Shown here: one piece after another, positions 32,889 to 42,371 of the stretch
Layout of the letters: every line of letters begins with the position of its first letter
Position numbering within the stretch: position 1 is the stretch's first letter
Assembly: GCA_000421065.1 (NCBI GenBank)
Contig: ATWD01000001.1
Location: forward strand, 1,604,001 to 1,668,000
DNA from: Acidobacteriaceae bacterium TAA 166
Lineage (GTDB): Bacteria; Acidobacteriota; Terriglobia; Terriglobales; Acidobacteriaceae
Length of the DNA stretch: 64,000 bases
Direction of reading: 5' to 3'
Made by a program: the position numbers and the translations under genes
Notes under the pieces: generated by a model
The model's database searches: none
Told to the model about the DNA's origin: nothing
The model's input: the letters and a program-made list of their open reading frames with translations, nothing else

Positions 32889-33986
32889 ATGAACAACCCC
32901 GCACCACTCCAATCCATCAGTCTGTACTACCGAGAAGGCAGCTCGGACAAGGTCTATCATGTTCAGCTGCTCGAGGCTGCTGCCGGCTACGTCGTCAACT
33001 TTCAATACGGGCGACGCGGCTCAACTCTACAGACGGGAACCAAGACATCGTCGCCGGTCGTCCGCAGCGTGGCCGAGAAGACATTTTCGAAGCTTGTCGC
33101 CGAAAAGAAGGCCAAGGGCTACACCGAGGGAACAACCGGGATTCCATACAGTAGTTCGCAGCCCACCGTCGAGCCTTCCGGTTATCTTCCCCAACTGGCG
33201 AACTCCGTGGACGAATCGACTGCCGCATCGCTATTGACTGATGACCGTTGGTGCATGCAGGAGAAGATCGACGGTGTCCGCCAACTCATCATCCGCTCGG
33301 GTAAGAACGTCCGTGCTGCAAATCGCAAAGGACTCCAAGTTCCGGTGGCCGACACGATTGCATCGGCGGTACTGTCCCTGGTTCCACACGGTAATACGGA
33401 CTTTGTTCTGGATGGAGAAGCGATCGGTGACGTGTACGTGCCCTTCGACATCCTACGCTGGGAGCATGACCTGCGCATGACCGTTGCGAATACGCGGCTC
33501 GGTCTCCTCTCCATTCTATTGGGGGATCAGATCCCAGATTCCTTACGGAAGATTAGGACTGCATACACCAGCACGGAGAAGCTGGCCCTGTACGAGGAAT
33601 TGAAAGCAAAGGGCGCGGAAGGGGTCATCTTCAAGCGTCTCGATGCGGGCTATGTACCGGGGCGTCCGGCTTCAGGTGGAGTAGTCCTCAAGTTCAAGTT
33701 CTGTTCCATGGCCACAGGCATCGTCATTGGCGTCAACGCGAAGCGAAGCGTTCGTCTCGCGTTGGGTCGGCTCGGAGGAAACGTCCCTGTAGGCAATGTG
33801 ACCATCCCCCCAAATCATTCCGTCCCGAAACCCGGGCAGATCGTCGAGGTTCAGTATCTATACGCATACCCTGGCGGATCCTTGTATCAACCTGTCTTTC
33901 TTGGCGTGCGTACAGACAAAGACCTGCCAGACGACATCTCGAGTCTCAAACTCAAGCCAACTTCAACTGACTCGGACGACGAATAG
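32889..33986 (+). CDS. ATP-dependent DNA ligase with N-terminal WGR domain
   Basis: The 365-residue protein seals nicks in DNA using ATP. The N-terminal WGR-type domain (about residues 8-80) has VNFQYGRRGSTLQTG. The ligase core has motif I EKIDGVR with nucleotidyl-accepting Lys126, motif III FVLDGEAIG (172-180), motif IV EGVIFKR (244-250) and motif V LKFKF (Lys268, Lys270). An OB-like C-terminal part follows. All key lysines are present, so it should be active. The fusion with WGR suggests recruitment to nicked or damaged DNA. Confidence 0.85.
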   Translation: MNNPAPLQSISLYYREGSSDKVYHVQLLEAAAGYVVNFQYGRRGSTLQTGTKTSSPVVRSVAEKTFSKLVAEKKAKGYTEGTTGIPYSSSQPTVEPSGYLPQLANSVDESTAASLLTDDRWCMQEKIDGVRQLIIRSGKNVRAANRKGLQVPVADTIASAVLSLVPHGNTDFVLDGEAIGDVYVPFDILRWEHDLRMTVANTRLGLLSILLGDQIPDSLRKIRTAYTSTEKLALYEELKAKGAEGVIFKRLDAGYVPGRPASGGVVLKFKFCSMATGIVIGVNAKRSVRLALGRLGGNVPVGNVTIPPNHSVPKPGQIVEVQYLYAYPGGSLYQPVFLGVRTDKDLPDDISSLKLKPTSTDSDDE

Positions 33987-34145
33987 CTTTCCCAGGGGGA
34001 GACTCGGCCTCAAACCAGGCTTTCACTGTCCGTCAGATTGGTGAAGATTCCATCTCCCTCCAGTCGACCTGTCCACACCGTTAATGTCTTCCGGCTCCCG
34101 CTCATCGGAAGCCGTCGACATTCCTTCCAATACCAGGAGATCCCC

Positions 34146-34445
34146 ATGCGCCTTCTGTGCAACCTGCTCGGCTGCTCGCCAGCCGACTTTCCCGCCTGCG
34201 CGCGCTGCCACTCGGATCTGTACAGCTCCGAATTTGTGCAGCGCGGACGACTTGAACCGCTACTCAACGCTTTGCACGCCATGATGCGTACCGTCTCGCT
34301 GCGCCACCTTCGGTGTGCCCACTGCGGCCGTTTCCTTTCGCCCGCCCGCCTGTGGCATGAATGCCGGCTTTCGATGAAGTGGGGAAACCTCTCTTCTGTG
34401 AAGTTCTGTTCGGACGATTGCGACGATTCCTACTTCCCCTTTTAA
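34146..34445 (+). CDS. small cysteine-rich (zinc-binding) protein
   Basis: This encodes 99 residues with C-x2-C pairs in ACARCHSD and RCAHCGRF, plus HEC and a C-terminal KFCSDDCDD, giving room for two zinc sites. AGGAG precedes the ATG at 34146. It lies upstream of the first MoxR/VWA module. The function is unknown. Confidence 0.6.
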   Translation: MRLLCNLLGCSPADFPACARCHSDLYSSEFVQRGRLEPLLNALHAMMRTVSLRHLRCAHCGRFLSPARLWHECRLSMKWGNLSSVKFCSDDCDDSYFPF

Positions 34446-34501
34446 ACGCCCCTCTCGTGATCCTTCCTCCACTTCGATCCCATCCTTTCCGGAGAACTGC
34501 C

Positions 34502-35506
34502 ATGAAACCCTCTCAGCTTTCGGAGGCGCTTTTCGCGCTTCTTGCCGAACGTGTGCCTGCCCACATCTGGGGTGCGACCGGAATCGGCAAGTCCCAGATC
34601 GTCCAACAGGTCGCGGACCGTATGCAATGCGCTCTTCTCGATCTTCGGGCAGTCCTGCTCGATCCCATCGATCTGCGCGGTCTGCCTTGGATTCATCAGG
34701 GACAGACCCAGTGGATTCCGCCCGGGTTCCTTCCCACCCAGGGCCGCGGGATTCTCTTCCTCGATGAGTTGACCAGCGCCCCGCAGATGACGCAGGCTGC
34801 CTGTTATCAGCTCGTACTCGATCGGAAGCTTGGTGAATATCGCCTTCCGGACGAGTGGTACGTCATTGCCGCAGGCAATCCCGCCTCCGAGCGCGGCGTT
34901 CACTTTGCGATGCCGCGCCCACTCCGCAATCGTTTCGTTCACCTCACCCTCGAAGCGGATCTTCAGGAATGGTGCCAGTGGGCATTGGTTGCGGGAGTTC
35001 GTCCGGAGATCATTGCCTTCCTGCGATTCAAGCCCGACCTTCTCCACCATCCTGCGGCGGAAGCGGATGCGAATGCCTGGCCCACGCCTCGCTCGTGGGA
35101 AATGGCCTCAAAGATTCTTTCCGGCCAGGCTGCCGTAAGCAAAACCTCCTACACCACCAGCGCGGTAGAGGCCGCAATGTTCGAGGGAACACTCGGAGAA
35201 GGCGCGGCTGCAGAGCTGGTAGGGTTCCTGCGACTCTTCCGTGAGCTTCCCTCGATTGATGAGATTCTCCTCAATCCGGACAAGGCTCCCGTTCCAAACC
35301 AACCGGACTCCCTCGTCGCGATATCGACCGCTCTCGGCCGCGCCCTGACCGCGCACACCATCGGCAAGGGATTGCGTTATCTCGACCGAGTTCCTCCGGA
35401 GTTTCGCGTCCTCACTATCCGGGACGCGACCGCGCGGGATCGAGGCTTGACTCATACCCCGGAGTTCGTGCAATTCGCTGTTGATAATGCGGAGGTCTAT
35501 CAATGA
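34502..35506 (+). CDS. MoxR-family AAA+ ATPase, module 1
   Basis: The 334-residue AAA+ ATPase has Walker A WGATGIGKSQ (residues 24-31 core) and Walker B ILFLDELTSA (Asp88, Glu89), then IAAGNPASERG as sensor region and PRPLRNRFVHL with the arginine finger area. It overlaps the next gene by 4 bases, and a VWA/HExxH protein follows that one. MoxR ATPases typically act with VWA partners to remodel or load metal into target complexes. It is a clear paralogue of the 48864 gene. Confidence 0.9.
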   Translation: MKPSQLSEALFALLAERVPAHIWGATGIGKSQIVQQVADRMQCALLDLRAVLLDPIDLRGLPWIHQGQTQWIPPGFLPTQGRGILFLDELTSAPQMTQAACYQLVLDRKLGEYRLPDEWYVIAAGNPASERGVHFAMPRPLRNRFVHLTLEADLQEWCQWALVAGVRPEIIAFLRFKPDLLHHPAAEADANAWPTPRSWEMASKILSGQAAVSKTSYTTSAVEAAMFEGTLGEGAAAELVGFLRLFRELPSIDEILLNPDKAPVPNQPDSLVAISTALGRALTAHTIGKGLRYLDRVPPEFRVLTIRDATARDRGLTHTPEFVQFAVDNAEVYQ

Positions 35507-36450
35507 TTACCGAACGTGCGATGTTAGCAGCCGTCCATATTCGCCTGTGGACGGCAACCAAGTATGACAAGAAGGCCAGCGACGAGGTGGCCAACCAGCA
35601 TGGCGCGCAGGCCAATGCAGGGCGCTACAACAAGCGACTGCTTCAGGGCGCGACGAAGCTCGAAGTACTCCAAACCATTGCAGGGCAGATCCGGCAACAC
35701 TTCTACAAGCTGACGCTGCCCTGGTCCGATGAGGGCTTCCGCATTCTGCCTGCAGAGCTTCTCTTTGATTTTGCCGAGGGCATGCGTGCGCTCGAAAATC
35801 GTTTCATACCGGCAGTGGACGCCTTCATTGCGGCCTATCCGACCTATATCGAGCAAATGCGCCCGGCGCTCAATGGTCTCTTCCGCAGCGAAGACTATGA
35901 GTCGCCCGACGCCATTCGCTCGAAGTTTGGACTGAGGCTCGAGATCAAGCCGGTGCCCAGCGGGGATGACTTTCGGGTCAAGCTCTCCAAAGAGCAGAGA
36001 ACGCGTCTGGCCGAGGAGATCGATCGTGACGTTCGGGAGTCGCTGAACCGAGGCACGCGCGATCTTTGGATGCGGTTGCGCAAGGTCGTTGCCCACATGG
36101 TGGAGATCCTCAACGACCCGGAAGCACGGCTGCACGCATCCGTGGTCGACAACGTTGTTGAATTGGTGGATCTGTTGCCGCGGCTCAACGTGACCGGCGA
36201 CCCGCAGTTGGACGCCTTTGCCGTGGAGATTCGTAACCGGCTCTGCATCTATACCTCCCGCGAACTCAAACAGAACGACCAACTCCGGTCGGAGACTGCG
36301 CGGGATGCGGCCGCGATCATGGAGCGCATTGCGACCGTGCTCGACCAACAGCCCATGGACCCCGGGCCTGTCGTGCTGCCGAGCGAGCAGCTTTCGGCCG
36401 ATGGGATCTTTAATCGCATGTCAGCGTATCTGGAGGTTCCCACACGATGA
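35503..36450 (+). CDS. middle protein of MoxR/VWA module 1 (possibly DUF3150-like)
   Basis: This 315-residue helical protein is locked between the MoxR and VWA genes by 4-base overlaps on both sides. It contains MLAAVHIRLWTATKYDKKAS near the start and LWMRLRKVVAHMVEILND in the middle. The size and position recall DUF3150-type proteins that accompany MoxR ATPases, but this is a guess from context. The second module has a different third protein, placed after the VWA gene. Confidence 0.6.
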   Translation: MITERAMLAAVHIRLWTATKYDKKASDEVANQHGAQANAGRYNKRLLQGATKLEVLQTIAGQIRQHFYKLTLPWSDEGFRILPAELLFDFAEGMRALENRFIPAVDAFIAAYPTYIEQMRPALNGLFRSEDYESPDAIRSKFGLRLEIKPVPSGDDFRVKLSKEQRTRLAEEIDRDVRESLNRGTRDLWMRLRKVVAHMVEILNDPEARLHASVVDNVVELVDLLPRLNVTGDPQLDAFAVEIRNRLCIYTSRELKQNDQLRSETARDAAAIMERIATVLDQQPMDPGPVVLPSEQLSADGIFNRMSAYLEVPTR

Positions 36451-37673
36451 ACCTCCTTGAACTACCGCTGGCGGTCCGGCTCACCAAGGCCCGAACCGCT
36501 CTTCTCCTCGAACATCCGTTCTTCGGGACACTACTGTTCCGGCTCAAGCCAATCGAGACCGTCAGTGTCGCCACGATGGCCACGGATGGCGTGTCATTGT
36601 TCTATAACCCGGAATTTGCTAAAGGGCTTCCTCCGGGCCAGTTGGTCGGTGTGCTCGCGCATGAGGTCATGCATCCTGCGCTGCACCACGACACCCGACG
36701 GGGTGACAGGGATCACAAGCTGTGGAATCAAGCCTGCGACTACGCGATCAATCCGCTGCTTCTCGATGCGGGTCTCCAGTTGCCGGCGGATGGTCTGTTC
36801 GACCAACGCTTCGTGGGCATGAGCGCCGAGCAGATCTATAACCTCCTCGATCAGGAGCGAGAGGAGCCCAAACCACCGAACGAAACCGGCGACGCGGGAA
36901 ATGAGGCACAGTCCTCGCAATCCTCACCCCCCAAATCGCCTGATATGCTGACCGCCCCGGAGACGCCAGGAGGATTCGGCCAGGTGCTCGATGCTCCCAT
37001 CATGAAGGCGGTTGAGGGAGCAGAACAAAAGGCGCTCATCTCCCACGAACACGAACGCGAGTGGCAGATCGCGGTGGAGCGGGCCGAAAGCGTGGCGAGG
37101 CTTGCGGGCAAGACGCCTGCGGGTCTCGAACGAAGCCTCGATAACGGGGAAAAGGCGCGCGCGAACTGGCGTGAGGCGTTGCGGCGGACATTCTCGGAGA
37201 CCCTCCCAGCCGATTATTCGTGGCTACGTCCCAATCGCCGCTTTCTGGCGATGGGACTGTATCTGCCTGGAATCGTCCGTGAAGGGATCGGTGAGATTGC
37301 GATCGCAGTCGACTGTTCCGGCTCGATCAGCAAACGGGTTCTGGGCCTCTTCGAAGCTGAGATCGCGGCGCTCACGCAGGAACATCAGCCCGAGCGAGTC
37401 CACGTCGTGTACTTCGACACCGAGATCCACCGCCACGATGTGTTCGAACGTGGGAAGACGATCACGCTGCAGCCGGCCGGTGGCGGCGGCACGAGCTTCG
37501 AGCCAATCTTCTCTCATCTCGAACACGAGGGCGTTCAACCGCACTCCGTCATCGTCCTCACGGATCTGCTGGGGTCGTTTCCTCGGCAGGAGCCGTTCTA
37601 TCCGGTGATCTGGGCATCCACGCGGCCGGGCCGCGTTCCTTTCGGAGCTGTGATCTCGCTCGAAGCTGCATGA
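36447..37673 (+). CDS. HExxH metallopeptidase-like / VWA-like protein, module 1
   Basis: The 408-residue protein has two parts. The N-terminal domain has the zinc-protease motif HEVMH (His72, Glu73, His76) followed by LWNQACDYAIN. The C-terminal VWA-like domain has AIAVDCSGSIS (Asp289-x-Ser-x-Ser of a MIDAS site), GGGGTSFEPIF and VIVLTDLLG. This is the DUF2201-type architecture found with MoxR ATPases. It overlaps the upstream gene by 4 bases. Confidence 0.85.
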   Translation: MNLLELPLAVRLTKARTALLLEHPFFGTLLFRLKPIETVSVATMATDGVSLFYNPEFAKGLPPGQLVGVLAHEVMHPALHHDTRRGDRDHKLWNQACDYAINPLLLDAGLQLPADGLFDQRFVGMSAEQIYNLLDQEREEPKPPNETGDAGNEAQSSQSSPPKSPDMLTAPETPGGFGQVLDAPIMKAVEGAEQKALISHEHEREWQIAVERAESVARLAGKTPAGLERSLDNGEKARANWREALRRTFSETLPADYSWLRPNRRFLAMGLYLPGIVREGIGEIAIAVDCSGSISKRVLGLFEAEIAALTQEHQPERVHVVYFDTEIHRHDVFERGKTITLQPAGGGGTSFEPIFSHLEHEGVQPHSVIVLTDLLGSFPRQEPFYPVIWASTRPGRVPFGAVISLEAA

Positions 37674-37728
37674 CCGAACGGAGTGCGTACATTCCACCAC
37701 CGCGACGCCGGGGGAAGGAGAAGACATC

Positions 37729-38337
37729 ATGGGCTGGCTTTACATGCAGTCGCTCGGTCTACACAAGACCGCGAAAGAATACCTCAACCATCAATTCACC
37801 TTTGAGTCCGAGACGGCCAGCTACAGAGTCCTGCGCTCCGCCCTGGTTGGCATGCGACGTTATTACGCCGCTGTCGAGATCGTCACCAAGGCGACTCAGA
37901 AAAAGGAAGTGAGCTGCGTCATTTGCCTCGTGAACTACAATCCGCGCGACAAGGAAGGTTTCATCTTTGGCTACAAGGACATGGACGAGACCATGCTCCC
38001 GTTCGCGAACGACTGTCCGGCGACGATCCTGGACCTGCTCACCCCGACCGACTCGGAGAACGCCCTTGCGTGGCGGGCGGAATGCCGCAAGCGCCTCTCG
38101 AAACAACGTCCCAAAGACGGCGACACCATCGTCCTGAGCAAGCCGATGAAGTTTACCAATCAGACGACGCATGATCGCTTTCGCGTCGTCGAACGCGGTA
38201 TCGGCCGTCACAGGAAGATGCTCTTCGCCGGCGACGACGGAATCTACTATCGCCTCCGCAACCTCAAAGACCTCGACTACACCATCGAGGCACGAGTCGT
38301 CCGCTCGTCGACGGTTCAGACATCGTCGTTGTTCTGA
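37729..38337 (+). CDS. hypothetical protein (possibly DUF6927-like)
   Basis: This encodes 202 residues with recognisable blocks ASYRVLRSALVGMRRYYAAV, CLVNYNPRDKEGFIFGYKDM and LTPTDSENALAWRAECRKRL. The mix suggests a soluble alpha/beta protein. GGAGAAG precedes the ATG. I associate this pattern with a family of unknown function from plasmids (DUF6927), but cannot confirm it. Confidence 0.6.
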   Translation: MGWLYMQSLGLHKTAKEYLNHQFTFESETASYRVLRSALVGMRRYYAAVEIVTKATQKKEVSCVICLVNYNPRDKEGFIFGYKDMDETMLPFANDCPATILDLLTPTDSENALAWRAECRKRLSKQRPKDGDTIVLSKPMKFTNQTTHDRFRVVERGIGRHRKMLFAGDDGIYYRLRNLKDLDYTIEARVVRSSTVQTSSLF

Positions 38338-38390
38338 GCGTCCGGAGGACACGTCCGCAATCAAGTACTTTCCTTATTTGGAGCCGTGGA

Positions 38391-38693
38391 ATGGGATGGG
38401 CAAGCGCATATATCGAAGCATTGCTTCGCGGCGAAACAATCCAGTTTAGGCCCCGAGGCAACAGTATGAGCGGCAAGATCGAAAGCGGGCAACTTGTAAC
38501 CGTCGTACCGCTGGTTGACCGGATGCCCCACGTAGGCGACATCGTGCTTTGCAGGGTAAATGGCAGGCAATATCTGCATCTGGTGAAAGCAGTATCCGGA
38601 GAGCGCGTTCAGATTGGGAACAATCGAGGGCGGATCAATGGATGGACTTCGCTACAAAACATCTTTGGGATCTGCACCCGGATTTCGACTTAG
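38391..38693 (+). CDS. mini S24/S26 peptidase-like protein
   Basis: This encodes 100 residues that consist almost only of a LexA/signal-peptidase fold. FRPRGNSMSGKIESGQLV holds the candidate nucleophile Ser25, VGDIVLCRVNGRQYLHLVKAV holds a candidate general-base Lys66, and GNNRGRINGW resembles the late strand. There is no helix-turn-helix and no clear membrane anchor. The ribosome site is weak. It could process a regulator or a secreted protein of the element. Confidence 0.55.
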   Translation: MGWASAYIEALLRGETIQFRPRGNSMSGKIESGQLVTVVPLVDRMPHVGDIVLCRVNGRQYLHLVKAVSGERVQIGNNRGRINGWTSLQNIFGICTRIST

Positions 38694-38776
38694 AACCTTT
38701 ATCCGAGATCGCGTCTCCCATCCACCCAAGAACAGCCCACTGCCAGAACTCTGACCTTTGGGACCCGGAGGTGTCT

Positions 38777-39016
38777 ATGCCCGTAGTGTGCTCTCGATGC
38801 GGCCAGGAGTGGCCCCGTGATCCTGCCTTGGAGGTCCGTTGCCCCGCCTGTCAGGCCCCGGTCGGTATCAAGTGCCGCCGTCCCTCGGGACACGGCTGCG
38901 GAATTCACGCAGGGCGCGACCGGCTGGCGATGGAGATGGGTTTTCTCCATAAGTGTCCTGCGGCCCAGCCTGCAATCCACGACCCAGCGCAGATGGCGAT
39001 GTTTGCGGAAGGCTGA
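38777..39016 (+). CDS. small zinc-finger protein
   Basis: This encodes 79 residues with CSRC, CPAC, and a further KCRRPSGHGCGIHAGRD stretch, fitting a zinc-ribbon fold. GGAGG at about 38767 precedes the ATG. The function is unknown. Confidence 0.6.
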   Translation: MPVVCSRCGQEWPRDPALEVRCPACQAPVGIKCRRPSGHGCGIHAGRDRLAMEMGFLHKCPAAQPAIHDPAQMAMFAEG

Positions 39017-39094
39017 TTCCTCGATAGCGATCTTTTGCCGAATCCGCGCTTCGCGGCCAACTTCCCGAAAGGCTTGCGACAGGAGATGACGACC

Positions 39095-39538
39095 ATGCAG
39101 TTTGTATTGGATGACGGCGGCAGGTTAGCCGCCGGCTATCGCGGGCGCGCCGGGGATTGTGTGACGCGGGCGATCGCCATCGCGACGGCAAATCCGTATC
39201 AGGAAGTCTACGATGCTCTCAACCGACTCACCGTGAAGGAACGTCTGGGAAGACGCAAACGAACGAAATCCAACAGCGAATCCGGGGTCTTCCGGCGAAC
39301 GTACCAGCGGTATCTCACCACGCTTGGCTGGCAATGGATTCCGACCATGAAAGTTGGATCGGGGTGTCAGGTGCATCTGAAAGCCTCCGAACTGCCCTCA
39401 GGCCGTCTGATCGTCAAGGTATCGCGTCACCTCACAGCCGTCATCGACGGCGTCCTTCACGATACCCATGACTGTTCTCGCGCGGGAACCAGGTGCGTTT
39501 ACGGATACTTTTGCAAATGTACGAGTATTGCGCGATAG
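39095..39538 (+). CDS. small papain-like cysteine peptidase-like protein
   Basis: The 147-residue protein has GDCVTRAIAIAT with Cys22 at the start of a helix, and a later RHLTAVIDGVLHDTHD with His112 and Asp118, an order that fits a papain-like Cys-His-Asp fold. Between them are a basic loop and WQWIPTMKVGSGC. AGGAG at 39081-39085 suits the ATG at 39095. The substrate is unknown. Confidence 0.6.
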   Translation: MQFVLDDGGRLAAGYRGRAGDCVTRAIAIATANPYQEVYDALNRLTVKERLGRRKRTKSNSESGVFRRTYQRYLTTLGWQWIPTMKVGSGCQVHLKASELPSGRLIVKVSRHLTAVIDGVLHDTHDCSRAGTRCVYGYFCKCTSIAR

Positions 39539-39718
39539 CCGCGTTTCTCTGCAGATTTTGGCTTACGAGATTCCATGCCGTAGAGCGCATCCACTTGTCT
39601 TCGCGATCCGGACGACGGCACCTTTGAACATCGGTCGGCCGCACACATGCAGAGATTCCTCCTGGCTCTTTAACCGCCGAAAGACCAAACCCTTTCCGCC
39701 ATCTCTGAGGAGGATGCA

Positions 39719-40120
39719 ATGAACAATCCTGAATTCAAGCACATCGGCTCTCTCATCACCTTTGAGGAGCATGGCAGGGAGACCGCACTCGGCTACCTGT
39801 TCGATGCTCCCGAACATGGCATATACGATGCCCAATTCGGAAGGATCGACGTGACCTCCGAACATGCGAAGACGCATAACCAGCTTCTGGACCAGGCTCT
39901 TATACGAGGCCTTGAAGAGAACTGCGCTGTCGGTCTCGGCGGTACCTTCTATCGCTTCAGCGACTGTGGCAGGACCGAAGTCAGGACATGGCTTGGGACT
40001 ATCGTCTCCGAGCGAGCAGTTCTCCGCGGGAACGTCCTGACCTTTCATCGCAAGGGCATGACGTTTCGTGGCAGGGTCCGGAAGGACGAAGACTGTTTTC
40101 GCTTCCGGCGGGTGGCGTGA
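39719..40120 (+). CDS. hypothetical protein
   Basis: This encodes 133 residues, rich in beta-like segments (TALGYLFDAPEHGIYDAQFG, FYRFSDCGRTEVRTWLG, FHRKGMTFRGRVRKDEDCF). GAGGAGG 5 bases before the ATG gives a strong start. The function is unknown. Confidence 0.55.
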   Translation: MNNPEFKHIGSLITFEEHGRETALGYLFDAPEHGIYDAQFGRIDVTSEHAKTHNQLLDQALIRGLEENCAVGLGGTFYRFSDCGRTEVRTWLGTIVSERAVLRGNVLTFHRKGMTFRGRVRKDEDCFRFRRVA

Positions 40121-40248
40121 TTCATATTCGCCTGGAACGTTTATCCCCTCCCAAGCGCTCCTGTGGAACCGCGCGAAGCGAATTCCGGTGACTCTCCACC
40201 CGCGTCGGCGCAATCGCAGTGACGGATCACCCAAAGAGGAAAACACCC

Positions 40249-42180
40249 ATGTCTATGTTCGTTGATAACCCCGACTTCTTTCCCACACCACGGCAACTGG
40301 CACGCCGCATGCTGGCTCGGGTGACCAACAAAGACGCAAAATACTTTCTTGAACCGAGCGCCGGGAAAGGCGACATTGCGGATGTAATCAAAACGCCCTG
40401 CACCCTGCAAGAATACGAAGCTGAGAATCCTGAGCGCTTTCAGGATGACAACGGCAATCGCCGCCACCGTAGCGGATATGACGGGGATCACTGGTCAAGG
40501 GAAAACAGTCGCGTCTGCGTCGATGTGGTAGAAAACTACCCTGCCTTGATTCAGGTACTTCGGGGCAAAGGATACGATGTCGTTGGTTACGACTGGCTCA
40601 CTTATGAGGGAGTCAGCTACTACGATGCCATCATCATGAACCCTCCTTTCAGCGAAGGCGCGAAACATCTTTTGAAGGCATGGGACTTTCTTCATAATGG
40701 CGAGATTGTCTGCCTGCTCAACGAAGAGACGATTAAAAACCCGTACAGTGAAGACCGCAAACAGCTCACGCAGGTGATTCAGCAGTTTGGAGACGTCGAA
40801 TACCTGGGTGACTGCTTTTCGACAGCCGAGCATAAGACGTCGGTCAACGTGGCCATGGTCTACCTCAGGAAGACCGCCCAGGACGATGCGCCCGACCTTT
40901 GGGCCAGGGAGGCCACGCAGGAGAAGGATTACAGGGTCGAGTTTGACGGCGATATTCAAATGCTCGCCATTCGCGACAACCTTGCCAACATGGAGCATTG
41001 GTTCAATATGGCCAATGAGCATTGGATCAAAGGAATCGAGCACATACGCAAAGCCGCGCTGTACCTGCGTCAGAACAAGATAAGCGAAACGCGCAGCAGT
41101 TCGCACGATGACGATTTTGGAAAGATTTTGGCTATGGCGCTTTCGAACGTCTTTACCTGCCGCGCCGAGTTCCTGCGTCGTCACCGCCGCCTCGCCTGGA
41201 CGAGCGTCTTCCAACAAATGGAGTTCCACCGCTGGCTGGACAGCAAGCAGCAGGAGAAGTTCTTGCGTGACGTGGAGAGAGACAGCACGATTCCGTTTAC
41301 TGCTGAGAACATAAAGGCCACCCTCGAGAACGTCTTTATGTCCCGAAAGAGGCTGTTCGATGAGTCGGTGGCAAATGTGTTTGATGAACTCTGCAGCCAT
41401 GCCGTCGAAAACGGTTCCGGCCCGATGATGCCGGAGCGGCTCAAGAGCCACTGGAACCATGGCGAAGGCTGGAAGACAAACGACAACTATAAAGTCAATC
41501 AGCGCCTAGTGTTTCCTTACGGATGCCGCTATGACAAAGACTTTAACTCGTTTCGTCTGCAGTATGGCGATTCGGATCGAATCTACAGCGACCTGGACCG
41601 CATTCTGTGCGTACTGGATGGCCGACCTTTCGACAACTGCTATACCGTGGGCGCGGCCCTGAGCCGGGCTTTTGACCGCAAGTATCACTCAATTTCCGAT
41701 CAGGTCACCGAATCACAGTACTTTGAAATTCGCTTTTATAAGAAGGGCACGGTTCATCTGAAGTGGAAACGCGAAGATCTCTGGCAAGCCTTCAACATGA
41801 CAGCGGCAGCCGGGAAGAGATGGCTTGGGGAAGACACCCAGCAATACCGCCCGAAGAAGCGTCGCGAAGAACCGGAGTGGTACTGCTCGCACAATGGCCA
41901 CAAATTTGTGGATGGGTTGTGCAGCAGCTGCGGAGACCCCGAGATAGACGAAGTTGCAGCAGTGGAATGTGACTACTGCCGTGTGATCTTTGAACACACC
42001 GGACAGAAGCACTGCCCTATCCATCAGGCACCGATGGAAGCCTTCGATACCACCGAACTCAAGGCACTCACACAGGACGTCGCCGGTGGGCTCACCGAAG
42101 ATGAACTGGAACCGACCGGGACCGTTGCGAACATGGCGCGCGTCGGCGACGGTGATCAGCACCTTCTGTTTCCAGGCTGA
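40249..42180 (+). CDS. N6-adenine DNA methyltransferase with DUF4942-like C-terminus
   Basis: The 643-residue protein probably methylates adenine in DNA and may protect the element from restriction. The SAM motif FLEPSAGKGDIAD is at about residue 33, and the catalytic motif IIMNPPFSEG has Asn131-Pro-Pro-Phe134. The middle is helical. A DUF4942-like block near residues 480-540 (YFEIRFYKKGTVHLKW) is followed by a zinc-ribbon tail with several C-x2-C pairs. GAGG before the ATG supports the start at 40249. Confidence 0.8.
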   Translation: MSMFVDNPDFFPTPRQLARRMLARVTNKDAKYFLEPSAGKGDIADVIKTPCTLQEYEAENPERFQDDNGNRRHRSGYDGDHWSRENSRVCVDVVENYPALIQVLRGKGYDVVGYDWLTYEGVSYYDAIIMNPPFSEGAKHLLKAWDFLHNGEIVCLLNEETIKNPYSEDRKQLTQVIQQFGDVEYLGDCFSTAEHKTSVNVAMVYLRKTAQDDAPDLWAREATQEKDYRVEFDGDIQMLAIRDNLANMEHWFNMANEHWIKGIEHIRKAALYLRQNKISETRSSSHDDDFGKILAMALSNVFTCRAEFLRRHRRLAWTSVFQQMEFHRWLDSKQQEKFLRDVERDSTIPFTAENIKATLENVFMSRKRLFDESVANVFDELCSHAVENGSGPMMPERLKSHWNHGEGWKTNDNYKVNQRLVFPYGCRYDKDFNSFRLQYGDSDRIYSDLDRILCVLDGRPFDNCYTVGAALSRAFDRKYHSISDQVTESQYFEIRFYKKGTVHLKWKREDLWQAFNMTAAAGKRWLGEDTQQYRPKKRREEPEWYCSHNGHKFVDGLCSSCGDPEIDEVAAVECDYCRVIFEHTGQKHCPIHQAPMEAFDTTELKALTQDVAGGLTEDELEPTGTVANMARVGDGDQHLLFPG

Positions 42181-42371
42181 TCGGACGCAAAGGCGGGCTC
42201 GGTTCACGCCCACAGGTGATCTAGACGGCCAACGCGAAAAAACGAGCCAATCGATGACGCGTGGAATGTTCCATGCTCGTGAGGCCGTTTCCCAGGAAGT
42301 TTCTCTCTGTCGATGACGACTCGCACGTAAATCACAGCGAAACGATAGAAGCCCCCCATGGAGGAAAGATC

